DNA of 23,242 nt from JBDTNQ01 sp039933635 (GTDB lineage Bacteria > Acidobacteriota > Vicinamibacteria > Vicinamibacterales > SCN-69-37), in contig JBDTNQ010000072.1 in assembly GCA_039933635.1 (NCBI GenBank), forward strand, positions 1-23,242, written 5' to 3'. Positions 15,445 to 23,186 of the stretch are shown piece after piece (the first letter of the stretch is position 1; each line of letters opens with the position of its first letter). The translations under genes and the position numbers were made by a program. The notes beneath the pieces were generated by a model, which worked only from the letters and a program-made list of their open reading frames with translations, did no database searches and was not told the DNA's origin.

Positions 15445-16389
15445 TCAGGGCTTGGCGAACGTCGTGCGCAGCGATGGTGCCAGATCTTCCCCGAGCGCGG
15501 TGCGCACCGAATCGTCGGCGCTCTTCAGGCGGCGCAGCGCCTGGGGATAGTTGACACCGGTCTTCTTCATGACGATCGCGGCCTTAACGTTCCACTTCGC
15601 GCGTTTGAGCAGGTCGCCCGCTTCGTCCGCCGGCACGCCGGTGACGAGTGCCACGATCCGTCGGGCCCGGTCCTTGAGCTTGTCCGAGCCGGTCTGCACG
15701 TCGACCATCAGGTTGCCGTAGGTCTTGCCGACGCGGATCATGGCGATCGTCGTCAGCATGTTGAGCACCATCTTGGTGGCGGTGCCGGCCTTGAGGCGCG
15801 TGGACCCCGCGATCACTTCGGGCCCCACCGCGGGCGCGATGATCAGGTCCACGAAGTTCTGCAGGTCCGCCCCCGGCCAGCAGGTGATGAAGATGATGCG
15901 CGCGCCCTTGTTCCTGGCGCCGGTCAAGGCTCCGCGGACGAAGAGGGACATGCCGCTGGCCGATACGCCGATCACGACGTCCCGCTTGGTCACGCGAAGG
16001 CGCGCCATGCTGCGCGCGCCCTCTTCGAAGTTGTCTTCCGCGCCCTCACGCGTACGGAAGACGGCGTCCTGACCGCCCGCCATGATGGCCTGCACCATCT
16101 TCGGCGCGGTGCCGAAGGTGGGTGGCATCTCACTGGCCTCGACGATGCCCAACCGGCCGCTGGTGCCGGCGCCCACCAGGAACAGCCGCCCGCCCTTCTT
16201 CAGCGCGCTGACGATGAGCGTCACGCCGTGCGCGATGCGCTCACGCTCTTTGTGGACGGCCGACACCACCTTGCGATCTTCGTGGGAAATGATGTCGATG
16301 ATGTCGAGCGGCGGCATCGTATCGATGCCGAGGGTATCGAGATTGATCGCTTCGGTCGGGAGATCTTGCCACTTCGAGTGATACGTCAT
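15445..16389 (-). CDS. murQ: N-acetylmuramic acid 6-phosphate etherase
   Basis: A 314-residue SIS-domain enzyme that removes the D-lactyl ether from MurNAc-6-phosphate to give GlcNAc-6-phosphate, the key step of muramic acid recycling. Family signatures are clear: an N-terminal segment with LPTEAINLDTLGIDTM, the sugar-phosphate loop LFLVGAGTSGRLGIVEASEM, and Glu87 and Glu118 (EASEMPPTFG and REGAEDN) at the places of the E. coli catalytic glutamates 83 and 114. Also present are VIGVSASGMSLFVRGAL and GSTRLKAGTATKMVLNMLTT. The length is near the usual 300. The ATG at 16389 is preceded by AGGACGAGG, a good ribosome-binding site. Downstream, the serine hydrolase is co-transcribed. No MurNAc kinase or phosphotransferase transporter is nearby, so the MurNAc-6-phosphate supply must come from elsewhere. 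Confidence 0.96.
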   Translation of the reverse strand: MTYHSKWQDLPTEAINLDTLGIDTMPPLDIIDIISHEDRKVVSAVHKERERIAHGVTLIVSALKKGGRLFLVGAGTSGRLGIVEASEMPPTFGTAPKMVQAIMAGGQDAVFRTREGAEDNFEEGARSMARLRVTKRDVVIGVSASGMSLFVRGALTGARNKGARIIFITCWPGADLQNFVDLIIAPAVGPEVIAGSTRLKAGTATKMVLNMLTTIAMIRVGKTYGNLMVDVQTGSDKLKDRARRIVALVTGVPADEAGDLLKRAKWNVKAAIVMKKTGVNYPQALRRLKSADDSVRTALGEDLAPSLRTTFAKP

Positions 16390-16411
16390 GCCTCGTCCTG
16401 ACAGATCGGCT

Positions 16412-16440
16412 AGCGTACTCGCAGCCGCCGCCCACTGCAA
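16412..16440 (-). promoter_or_regulatory. Candidate murQ promoter
   Basis: On the minus strand TTGCAG (16440-16435) and TACGCT (16417-16412) are separated by 17 bases, and the -10 element ends 22 bases before the murQ ATG, leaving room for its ribosome-binding site. Both hexamers match the consensus only in part. Confidence 0.4.
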
Positions 16441-16483
16441 CGTGGGGCGGCACGGCCGGTGGCGCCCGCGCGGTTCTGGGGCG

Positions 16484-17419
16484 ATGATGGTGGACGTGCC
16501 GCCAGTCGAACGCGCCGCCACCGCCGTGCCTGCGGATGCCGACGTCTTGCGCTACTTGCGCCATCTGGAAGTCGAGCGCCGGATGGCGGCCAACACGCTC
16601 GAAGCGTACCAGCGCGACCTCGTGCGGCTGGCCGCATTCGCGGCGGCCTCGGGGCGCCGCGTCATGGCTCTACAGCGGACTGATCTCGAGGCGTTCGTGC
16701 GCGAGGCCATGGCCTCAGGGCTGGCGCCGTCGTCGGTGTCCCGTCTGGTAGCCGCCACACGCGGGCTTTTCAAGTTCCTCCGTCTTGCCGGGCTGGTGGA
16801 GGTCAATCCGGCGGCCGATCTGCAGTCGCCGCGCGCGTTCACCCGTCTGCCGGCGTTTCTGTCCCCCACGGACATCGACGCGTTGCTGGCCGCGCCGGAC
16901 GTCACGACACCGCGCGGTTTACGCGACCGCGCCCTCATCGAGGTCCTGTACGCCACGGGCCTCCGGGTCTCAGAACTCGTGAACCTGCGCATCACCGATG
17001 TACGGCTGGACCAGGGCTACCTGCAATGTCTCGGGAAGGGCCACAAACAGCGTATCGTGCCGCTCGGTGACGAGGCGGCATCGTGGGTGCGGAAGTACGT
17101 GGGGGAGAGCCGTCCGCGGCTCGTCCATAAGCGCGAGAGCCCGTGGCTGTTCGTGAACGCGCGCGGCGGCGCGCGTCTCAGCCGCAGTGGGTTCTGGAAA
17201 ATATTGCGCGCGTACGGGCTGGCCGCCGGTGTACGAGGCGCGCTCAGCCCGCACGTGCTGCGGCATTCGTTCGCGACGCATCTGCTCGAGCGCGGCGCCG
17301 ATTTGCGGTCCATCCAGGCCATGCTGGGTCACGCCGATCTCTCGACCACGCAGATCTACACGCACGTGCTCGAAGCCCGGCTCCGGCAGGTCTACGACGC
17401 CTTTCATCCACGGCGTTGA
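16484..17419 (+). CDS. xerD: Tyrosine recombinase XerC/XerD
   Basis: A 311-residue site-specific recombinase, normal length for Xer proteins that resolve chromosome dimers at dif with FtsK. The N-terminal SAM-like DNA-binding domain spans about 18-105 (YLRHLEVERRMAANTLEAYQ). The catalytic domain has all active residues: Arg161 (ATGLRVSELVNL), Lys185 (GKGHKQRIVPLG), His257 and Arg260 (LSPHVLRHSFATHLL), His283 (MLGHADLSTTQ) and the nucleophile Tyr292 (IYTHV). The motif spacing and LERGADLRSIQAMLGHADLSTTQ are typical of chromosomal Xer proteins rather than phage integrases. ATGs at 16484 and 16487 are both possible; earlier codons overlap the divergent murQ leader. It is not adjacent to any integron or mobile element. 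XerC and XerD cannot be told apart here with certainty. Confidence 0.93.
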   Translation: MMVDVPPVERAATAVPADADVLRYLRHLEVERRMAANTLEAYQRDLVRLAAFAAASGRRVMALQRTDLEAFVREAMASGLAPSSVSRLVAATRGLFKFLRLAGLVEVNPAADLQSPRAFTRLPAFLSPTDIDALLAAPDVTTPRGLRDRALIEVLYATGLRVSELVNLRITDVRLDQGYLQCLGKGHKQRIVPLGDEAASWVRKYVGESRPRLVHKRESPWLFVNARGGARLSRSGFWKILRAYGLAAGVRGALSPHVLRHSFATHLLERGADLRSIQAMLGHADLSTTQIYTHVLEARLRQVYDAFHPRR

Positions 17420-17445
17420 CCGCGGCTGCGGGCCTCTGGTACGGT
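17416..17445 (+). promoter_or_regulatory. Candidate metK promoter overlapping the xerD stop
   Basis: TTGACC at 17416-17421 and TACGGT at 17440-17445 are 18 bases apart. The -35 element includes the TGA stop of the recombinase gene (17417-17419). The -10 element lies about 48 bases before the metK ATG, leaving a short leader. Confidence 0.5.
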
Positions 17446-17454
17446 TAGCTGTTT

Positions 17455-17477
17455 GGCGGGCGCAGGACGCGCCTGCC
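17455..17477 (+). promoter_or_regulatory. Hairpin in the metK leader
   Basis: GGCGGGCGC (17455-17463) pairs with GCGCCTGCC (17469-17477), with one G-T wobble, around a 5-base loop AGGAC. The ribosome-binding site AAGGAG (17481-17486) follows within 4 bases. It could affect translation initiation. I do not recognise any known SAM riboswitch class in this short leader. Confidence 0.35.
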
Positions 17478-17493
17478 GGTAAGGAGCCATTCA

Positions 17494-18645
17494 ATGGGCC
17501 GCACGGGCCGCCATCTTTTCACCTCCGAGTCAGTCACCGAAGGTCACCCCGACAAGATCGCCGACCAGATTTCAGACGGCATCCTCGACGCGATTCTGGC
17601 GCAGGATCCGGTCGCGCGCGTCGCGTGTGAAACGCTGGTGACCACGGGACTCGCGGTCGTGGCAGGCGAGATCACGACCAGCGGCACCGTGGACTATCAG
17701 CACGTCGTCCGCCAGGCGATTCGCGACGTCGGCTACACCCGCGCGAAGTTCGGCTTCGATGCCGACACGTGCTCGGTGCTCTCGGCCATTCACGAGCAGT
17801 CGCGTGACATCGGTCAGGGCGTGGACACCGGCGGCGCCGGTGACCAGGGTCTGATGTTCGGGTTCGCCTGCCGCGAAACCGACGAGCTGATGCCGTTGCC
17901 GATCATGCTGGCGCACAAGCTCGTACGCGGCCTCTCGGAGCTGCGGCGCTCGAACGGCGTGAACTATCTCCGTCCGGACGGCAAGTCACAGGTGACGGTC
18001 GAGTACGACGGTGACACGCCCGTGCGGATCGACGCGATTGTCCTGTCCACGCAACACAGCCCGGAATCGACGCAGGACACGATCCGCCACGACCTGATCG
18101 AGCGCATCGTCACGCCGCTCATTCCGGCGAAGCTGATGGACAAGAACACGAAGATCTACGTCAATCCGACGGGACGCTTCGTGACGGGCGGTCCGCATGG
18201 CGACGCGGGCGTCACCGGCCGCAAGATCATCGTCGACACCTACGGCGGCTACGCGCCGCACGGCGGCGGCGCGTTCTCGGGCAAGGATCCAACGAAGGTC
18301 GATCGTTCGGCCTGCTACATGGCACGCTACATCGCCAAGAACGTCGTGGCCGCCGGCCTCGCCGATCGTGCGCTCGTCCAGCTGGCCTATGCCATCGGCG
18401 TGGCGGATCCGGTGTCGGTCCTGATCGATACCGACGGCACGGGCAAGGTGACGGACGAGAAGATGACCGACCTCGTCCGCTCGCACTTCAAGCTCACGCC
18501 CAAGGGCATCATCGACTCACTCGACCTTCGTCGTCCGATCTACCGGAAGACCGCGGCTTTTGGCCACTTCGGTCGTACCGAGCCCGAATTCACATGGGAG
18601 CGGACGGACAAGGCGGCGGCGCTGAAGAAGGACGCGGGTCTTTAG
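17494..18645 (+). CDS. metK: S-adenosylmethionine synthetase
   Basis: A 383-residue cytoplasmic enzyme that makes S-adenosylmethionine from methionine and ATP. All signatures are present: FTSESVTEGHPDKIADQISD near the N-terminus (ATP/Mg binding, His18 and Asp20), the flexible-loop motif GGAGDQGLMFGFAC, and the P-loop-like GGGAFSGKDPTKVDRSACY. The C-terminal PIYRKTAAFGHFGR is also canonical. The length matches the usual 380-400 residues. The ATG at 17494 follows AAGGAG with 7 bases of spacing. It is probably transcribed from the promoter at the end of xerD, and the PHP-domain gene follows 13 bases after its stop. The gene is a housekeeping one with no sign of transfer. Confidence 0.98.
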   Translation: MGRTGRHLFTSESVTEGHPDKIADQISDGILDAILAQDPVARVACETLVTTGLAVVAGEITTSGTVDYQHVVRQAIRDVGYTRAKFGFDADTCSVLSAIHEQSRDIGQGVDTGGAGDQGLMFGFACRETDELMPLPIMLAHKLVRGLSELRRSNGVNYLRPDGKSQVTVEYDGDTPVRIDAIVLSTQHSPESTQDTIRHDLIERIVTPLIPAKLMDKNTKIYVNPTGRFVTGGPHGDAGVTGRKIIVDTYGGYAPHGGGAFSGKDPTKVDRSACYMARYIAKNVVAAGLADRALVQLAYAIGVADPVSVLIDTDGTGKVTDEKMTDLVRSHFKLTPKGIIDSLDLRRPIYRKTAAFGHFGRTEPEFTWERTDKAAALKKDAGL

Positions 18646-18658
18646 CCCGGATCCTCCT

Positions 18659-20344
18659 GTGCGTGGGGTTCTGCGCACGCTCATACGCGCGACGGCGGCC
18701 TGCTGGGCCGCCGTCGCCGTTTACGTGGGGCTCACGCTCCCGCCACCGCGAGTCACGCTCGATTCGACGATGCCGGCCACGCACGCGCTGGGCGGATATC
18801 ACATTCACACGCTGCGCTCCGACGGGAGCGGGACCGTCGACAACGTCGCGGAGGCTGCCCGGCGAAGCGGCCTGCAGTTCCTCATCTTCACGGACCACGG
18901 CGATGCGACGCGCGTGCCCGATGCCCCGACCTATCGGCACGGCGTGCTGTGTATCGACGCCGTCGAAATCAGCACGCGCGAAGGCCACATCGTGGCGCTC
19001 GGCCTGAATGGCAGCGCACCGTATCCGTTGGCGGGAGCCGCAAGGGACGTCATCGATGACATCCACCGGCTCGGCGGGCGCGCGGTGCTGGCGCATCCGG
19101 ACTCGCCGAGTGCCGCGTTGCGCTGGACGGGACAAGGACAAGGTTTCGACGGCATCGAGTGGCTGAACGGGGACTCGGAGTGGCGCGACAAATCCCCCTG
19201 GCGATTGCTGGCCACGGCCGCGCGCTCCGTCGTGCGACCGTCCGAGTCCATTGCGAGTCTGTTTTCGCGCCCTGTTCGAACGCTCGTTCGCTGGGATGCG
19301 GCGGACCGGCAGCGGCCGGTGTTCGGCCTGGCGGCACTCGACGCGCACGCGCGCATCGGGTGGAGCCAGACGGAAGAACCGCGCGGTCCGGGAGTGTTGC
19401 AGCGGCCGACATACGCAGCAATGTTCGGCACCGTCGCGCAGGTGGCGGTGCTCGACACCGCACCGTCGGGTGACGCCAATCGGGATGCGGCCGCCGTCCT
19501 CTCCGCGATCGTGGGCGGGCGATCGTATTCGATCGTCCGCGCGTTCGGCGGTCCGGCCGCGTTGCGATTCAGCGGCGATCGGGGAGCCGAACATCTACGG
19601 ATGGGGGATCGCGCGCCGGCCGGAACGGGTCCCATGGTTTTTCACGCGGAAATCGCCGGCGCCCCAGGCGCGGCGCTGGCGTTGTATGCGGACGGACGGG
19701 TGATCTCCCGTGGCGCGGGAGCGATCACATCGACATCCGCGACAGCCGGCGTGTATCGCATCGAAGCATCGTGGCCGGGCGCGAGCGTCCCCTGGATCGT
19801 CTCGAACCCGATCGTTCTCACCGATGACCGCGTGGCGCCGCCGCGCGCGCCCGAGCCGGCCGCGGCCGAGCAGCGGCCGATCGCGATCACCTTGCCGTCC
19901 TGGACCATCGAAAGCGAGCCGTCATCGGCAGGGCAGTATCGCGTGGATGACGAGCGACTGCGATTCGACTACCGGCTCGGCGGGGGCGCGCCGAACGGAC
20001 AGTACGCGGCGCTGGTGGTGCCGGTCGCCTCAGACGCCGGTATCGACCGCGTGGAAGCAACCGTGCGCGCCGACCGACCGATGCGGATGTCGCTGCAGGT
20101 GCGCATGCCCGCCGGACGCGGCGGCCAGCGCTGGCGTCGCTCGATCTACGTGGATGAGACACCTCGTCTGATCGCGGTTCGGCTGCAGGATTTTGAACCG
20201 GCCGATGCCCCAACAACGAGACGTCCGATCGTTGCTCCGATCGAGACGCTCCTGTTCGTCGTGGATACCGTCAACTCGCCACCCGGCAGATCGGGCACCG
20301 TGTGGATCTCGAACGTCACGTTGGGAATCGATCGGCTGCGGTAG
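18659..20344 (+). CDS. Membrane-anchored PHP-domain protein with C-terminal beta-rich region
   Basis: A 561-residue protein. An N-terminal hydrophobic helix (about 5-26) is a signal anchor or signal peptide, so the rest should be outside the cytoplasm. The PHP domain (about 44-150, extending to about 260) has its metal ligands: YHIHTLRSDGSGT (His48, His50), FTDHGD (Asp79, His80), Glu103 in AVEIST, His110 and AHPD (His146). The family comprises metal-dependent phosphoesterases and related hydrolases. The C-terminal half is beta-rich: an Ig-like part (about 320-390), then a jelly-roll-like part (about 410-561) that suggests carbohydrate or lipid binding. The substrate is unknown. The GTG start at 18659 has no clear ribosome-binding site; it is chosen for the signal segment. 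The stop is 2 bases from the convergent lptFG stop. Confidence 0.8.
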   Translation: MRGVLRTLIRATAACWAAVAVYVGLTLPPPRVTLDSTMPATHALGGYHIHTLRSDGSGTVDNVAEAARRSGLQFLIFTDHGDATRVPDAPTYRHGVLCIDAVEISTREGHIVALGLNGSAPYPLAGAARDVIDDIHRLGGRAVLAHPDSPSAALRWTGQGQGFDGIEWLNGDSEWRDKSPWRLLATAARSVVRPSESIASLFSRPVRTLVRWDAADRQRPVFGLAALDAHARIGWSQTEEPRGPGVLQRPTYAAMFGTVAQVAVLDTAPSGDANRDAAAVLSAIVGGRSYSIVRAFGGPAALRFSGDRGAEHLRMGDRAPAGTGPMVFHAEIAGAPGAALALYADGRVISRGAGAITSTSATAGVYRIEASWPGASVPWIVSNPIVLTDDRVAPPRAPEPAAAEQRPIAITLPSWTIESEPSSAGQYRVDDERLRFDYRLGGGAPNGQYAALVVPVASDAGIDRVEATVRADRPMRMSLQVRMPAGRGGQRWRRSIYVDETPRLIAVRLQDFEPADAPTTRRPIVAPIETLLFVVDTVNSPPGRSGTVWISNVTLGIDRLR

Positions 20345-20346
20345 GG

Positions 20347-22671
20347 CTATGTTCTTGCCGTGAGCGTCGCGTAGGTCGCGAGCGCCAGGAACAGGATGTT
20401 CGTTGCCCAGGCCGCGAGCACCGGGTTCAGCAGTTCCGCGCGACCGACAGCCATGAAGAACGTGTTCAGCAGCCAGTATCCCGCGCCAAGCACCATGGCC
20501 AATCCCACGCCGTACAACGCTCCGCGCCGTCCCGTCGTGAGCCCAAAGGGAATGCCCAGCAGCGTCATCACCAGCGTGACGAGCGGGAATGCGATCCGCT
20601 CCTGCAACTGAACCTTTGACTCGACGAGGCTGAACCCGCTCTTCGCAAGGTCCGTGATTTGCCGTCGAAGCTCCGCGAAGGTCATCAGCTCGGTGGCTTG
20701 ATTGTGGGTCCCCTCGAACTTCTCCGGCTTCTCGAGGGTGAGGGTGCGCGTCGCGAACGACTCGCGCACAATCCTGTCCGAGGTGGGGAAGCGCTGCACC
20801 CACCCGGTGTCGGCATGCCACGCGCCCGCCTCGTAGATCGCGCGTTTCGTGAATGTGTGTGCGGTCAGGCGGCCGCCGTTGCGCGTCGGCTCGAACACCG
20901 AGAGTCCGTAAAGCGTCTGACGAGGAATCTCATACGCCCGGTAGTAGTAGATGCGGCCGCTCGCATCAGAGAGCCAGTTGGCGTTGGCCAGCTGGCTCTG
21001 AGATGGCTGCAGGTTGCCTTTGATCTCGCTGTCGAGTTGGTCCGCGCGCTGATTGGCGTGCGCGAGCACGCGGTCGTTCATCAGGAAGAGACCGCCGCTC
21101 CACAGGAGGGACAGCAGCAGTAGCGGCGCGGCGGCGCGGTACAGGGAAATCCCGCAGGCCCGCATGACGATCAACTCGCCGGTGCGCGTCAGGCTCCCAA
21201 TGGTGGCCAGGACCGCGACGAGCGTGGCCATCGGGACCACGTGCACGATGAACTGCGGCGTTGAGTAATACAGATACAACGCCAGTTTCCACCCGTCGGC
21301 CTGCCCCTTGGCCAGCCGCTCGGTCTTGTCGATGAACGTGCCGATGTAATACAGGCCGATGAGGCCGCAGAAGGACAAGGTCGCAATGCTCAGGTACCGC
21401 CGTGAGATATAGACGTCCAGGATTCGGAACGTCGGCAGCGGAAGTTCTGGCATCCGAATCACCAGCACGACCTGACCGGTCGTTGTCGACCGCACACGGC
21501 CGCCGGCGGAGACCGGACGGCGGGGCAGTCGAACCCAGGCCGGCAGGCGGATGGTGACGTCCCGTCCCGCGCGGTGCGTCCGTACCCACAAGGCGATGAC
21601 GCCCAGGACGCCAACGACGATATTGGGGATCCAGCGGGACCAGGCCGCATCGAGGTGGCCGCCCTTGGTGAGCGCTTCAGCCATCTGCATGATGCCGTAG
21701 TAGGCGAAGATCACGCCGATGCCCAGGGTGAATCCACCGAGCTTGCCTTCCTTGCGCGTGTGAATGCCGAGGGCGACGCCAATCAGGGCGAACACGAAAC
21801 AGGCCACCGGGAACGAGAACATCTGGTGTCGCTGCATGATCTCCGCATGTGGCGAGAGCCCTTCAGTCCGCTTCTTGGCTTCCTCCTGGCGGAGGTCTGC
21901 GATCGTCATCTCCGGACGACCGCGGCCGTTCAAGGCTGCGCCGCTCCCGAACACGGAGTCGGCCGAAACCGCGAAGCGGACGTCCTTGGCCCTGGCCTTG
22001 TCGTAGATCCCGTCCTCGTCGCCCGGCACGTAGCGCTCGGACTCGCCGGGCAACACGATCGCGACCTGGCGCTTCACCGCATCGAGCTCGAGGTGGCCGA
22101 GCGGGGCCAGGGTGATTGAGGGTCGTCCCGGCTCGTGCGTGTCGGCCAACATCACGCCAGCCCAACCGCCTTCCGCGCGCGTTTCCCGGACGAACAGCAC
22201 GTATCCAGGAAACCCTTCGTAGAACACGTTTGCCTTGATGTCCGATTCGCCCTGCTGCGCCAGCAACCTGAAGGTGATTTCCCTAAACCGCTGATTGGAG
22301 TTCGGGATCAGGCTGGTCATCACGTACAGGTCGACGGACGCCGCGAGGAGCCCAAATATCAGGATGGGCCGCAGCAGGCGCATCGGACTGACGCCGCAGG
22401 CCAGGAGCGCGACGGTTTCGCGGTCGCCGGACAGCCGCCCGAGCCCCATCAGCAGGCCCGCCATGAGCGCCATCGGAATGGTCAGTCCCAGGGCCTGCGG
22501 AAGCAGGGTCACCAGCAGGATGCCGACGGTCGGCAAATCCACGCCCTTGGACAGCAGCAGCTGCGCCCGGTCGAGCATCGGGTTCACGGCCAGGAGGAAC
22601 GTGAACAGTCCAAGCGCCAGTAGGAACGGCGGGAGGACTTCTCGGAACAGGTAGCGATCGAGCGTCTTCAC
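20347..22671 (-). CDS. lptFG: Lipopolysaccharide export permease, LptF-LptG fusion
   Basis: A 774-residue protein, about twice a normal LptF or LptG. Residues 1-362 form one YjgP/YjgQ unit (MKTLDRYLFREVLPPFLLAL start, three further membrane helices at 46-70, 100-120 and later, beta-jellyroll between). Residues about 415-774 form another (ILDVYISRRYLSIATLSFCG start). Each half has the coupling-helix sequence: VALLACGVSPMRLLRP in the first, VMRACGISLYRAAAPL in the second. A charged linker (about 363-414) joins them. LptF and LptG normally form the transmembrane pair of the LptB2FGC ATP-driven extractor that moves lipopolysaccharide from the inner membrane to LptC/LptA. One reading frame is continuous, so this is a real fusion and not a frameshift artefact. 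The start is GTG with no clear ribosome-binding site. No lptA, lptB or lptC lies in the window. Confidence 0.94.
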   Translation of the reverse strand: MKTLDRYLFREVLPPFLLALGLFTFLLAVNPMLDRAQLLLSKGVDLPTVGILLVTLLPQALGLTIPMALMAGLLMGLGRLSGDRETVALLACGVSPMRLLRPILIFGLLAASVDLYVMTSLIPNSNQRFREITFRLLAQQGESDIKANVFYEGFPGYVLFVRETRAEGGWAGVMLADTHEPGRPSITLAPLGHLELDAVKRQVAIVLPGESERYVPGDEDGIYDKARAKDVRFAVSADSVFGSGAALNGRGRPEMTIADLRQEEAKKRTEGLSPHAEIMQRHQMFSFPVACFVFALIGVALGIHTRKEGKLGGFTLGIGVIFAYYGIMQMAEALTKGGHLDAAWSRWIPNIVVGVLGVIALWVRTHRAGRDVTIRLPAWVRLPRRPVSAGGRVRSTTTGQVVLVIRMPELPLPTFRILDVYISRRYLSIATLSFCGLIGLYYIGTFIDKTERLAKGQADGWKLALYLYYSTPQFIVHVVPMATLVAVLATIGSLTRTGELIVMRACGISLYRAAAPLLLLSLLWSGGLFLMNDRVLAHANQRADQLDSEIKGNLQPSQSQLANANWLSDASGRIYYYRAYEIPRQTLYGLSVFEPTRNGGRLTAHTFTKRAIYEAGAWHADTGWVQRFPTSDRIVRESFATRTLTLEKPEKFEGTHNQATELMTFAELRRQITDLAKSGFSLVESKVQLQERIAFPLVTLVMTLLGIPFGLTTGRRGALYGVGLAMVLGAGYWLLNTFFMAVGRAELLNPVLAAWATNILFLALATYATLTART

Positions 22672-22740
22672 GGGAACAGTATCGGTCTCAATGAGGAAGG
22701 ACTGACAGCGGCGTCAGGCGGCCTGGGATCCGTCCGCAAG

Positions 22741-22749
22741 TTATCCACA
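22741..22749. other. Consensus DnaA box
   Basis: TTATCCACA matches the E. coli strong DnaA-box consensus exactly. It is the only copy I see in the surrounding region, and the flanks are not AT-rich, so it is not by itself an origin. It lies about 70 bases upstream of the lptFG start. Confidence 0.5.
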
Positions 22750-22799
22750 GGCCCCTATCTTTCAGCATTTCCGCAACGTCTGATAAGACATGTTATGTT

Positions 22800-22866
22800 G
22801 ACTTAACCAGTTCGGCTGGACCGGCGCGGCCCGACTGCCTGACCGACTTAACCGGCCCTGGACCGG
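22800..22866 (+). repeat. Two imperfect direct repeats
   Basis: GACTTAACCAG (22800-22810) then CTGGACCGG (22816-22824) recurs as GACTTAACCGG (22845-22855) then CTGGACCGG (22858-22866). The half-sites are about 42-45 bases apart. Both copies can form small hairpins (CCAG-TTCGG-CTGG and ACCGG-CCCTGGA-CCGGT). The role is unknown; protein-binding sites or RNA structure are both possible. Confidence 0.5.
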
Positions 22867-23186
22867 TCGCGTCCTCGACCGCCCACGGGCCCCGCCAGCG
22901 CCGTGATCGCAGCGACTGGCTCGCCCGACCAGAGTCACGCCTTCAGGCTGCCTCAAGCCTCCTCGAGTATCACCCTGACAGCCAGGTATACGGCGGCCTG
23001 AATAACTATTCGCCGCAGCGAGAGCCACGCCTGTCATCACAGCCAAACGTTGCCCAAATCGACGAAGGCTTGGCGACCCAGAACCCAACTGGTCACCTAG
23101 ACCGAAACGTGTAAGGACTCGGGCCTTCAAGGCATCCTGGCGAATCAAACGCACAGGTGCCCTGAAACCCCGGACCGCCCTGGGCC

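Larger units (their letters stand above)
22672..23186. other. Long intergenic region without a convincing gene
   Basis: About 515 bases. The open frames here have unnatural composition and no family resemblance, including a 130-residue one at 22762-23154 on the minus strand. It carries the lptFG leader, a single DnaA box, a two-copy repeat and nothing recognisable as tRNA, RNase P, tmRNA or SRP RNA. On the minus strand GATACT (22683-22678) lies 6 bases before the lptFG GTG, so a leaderless lptFG transcript is possible. Confidence 0.6.

Noticed and set aside
17420..17493. A known SAM riboswitch before metK
   Set aside because: The leader is only about 50 bases after the likely promoter and holds one simple hairpin. 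The conserved cores of the SAM classes I know are not seen.
22741..22749. A replication origin at the DnaA box
   Set aside because: Only one box is present, there is no AT-rich unwinding stretch, and no dnaA, dnaN or parAB gene is recognisable. A single exact 9-mer can occur by chance in a window of this size.
22762..23154. A 130-residue minus-strand frame in the last intergenic region
   Set aside because: Low-complexity Arg/Gly/Ser-rich product with no recognisable domain, no supporting ribosome-binding site and no operon context.
22790..23186. RNase P RNA, tmRNA, SRP RNA or a tRNA
   Set aside because: The length would suit RNase P RNA, but its conserved core sequences, the tmRNA ends, the SRP loop and a tRNA T-loop were looked for by eye and not found.
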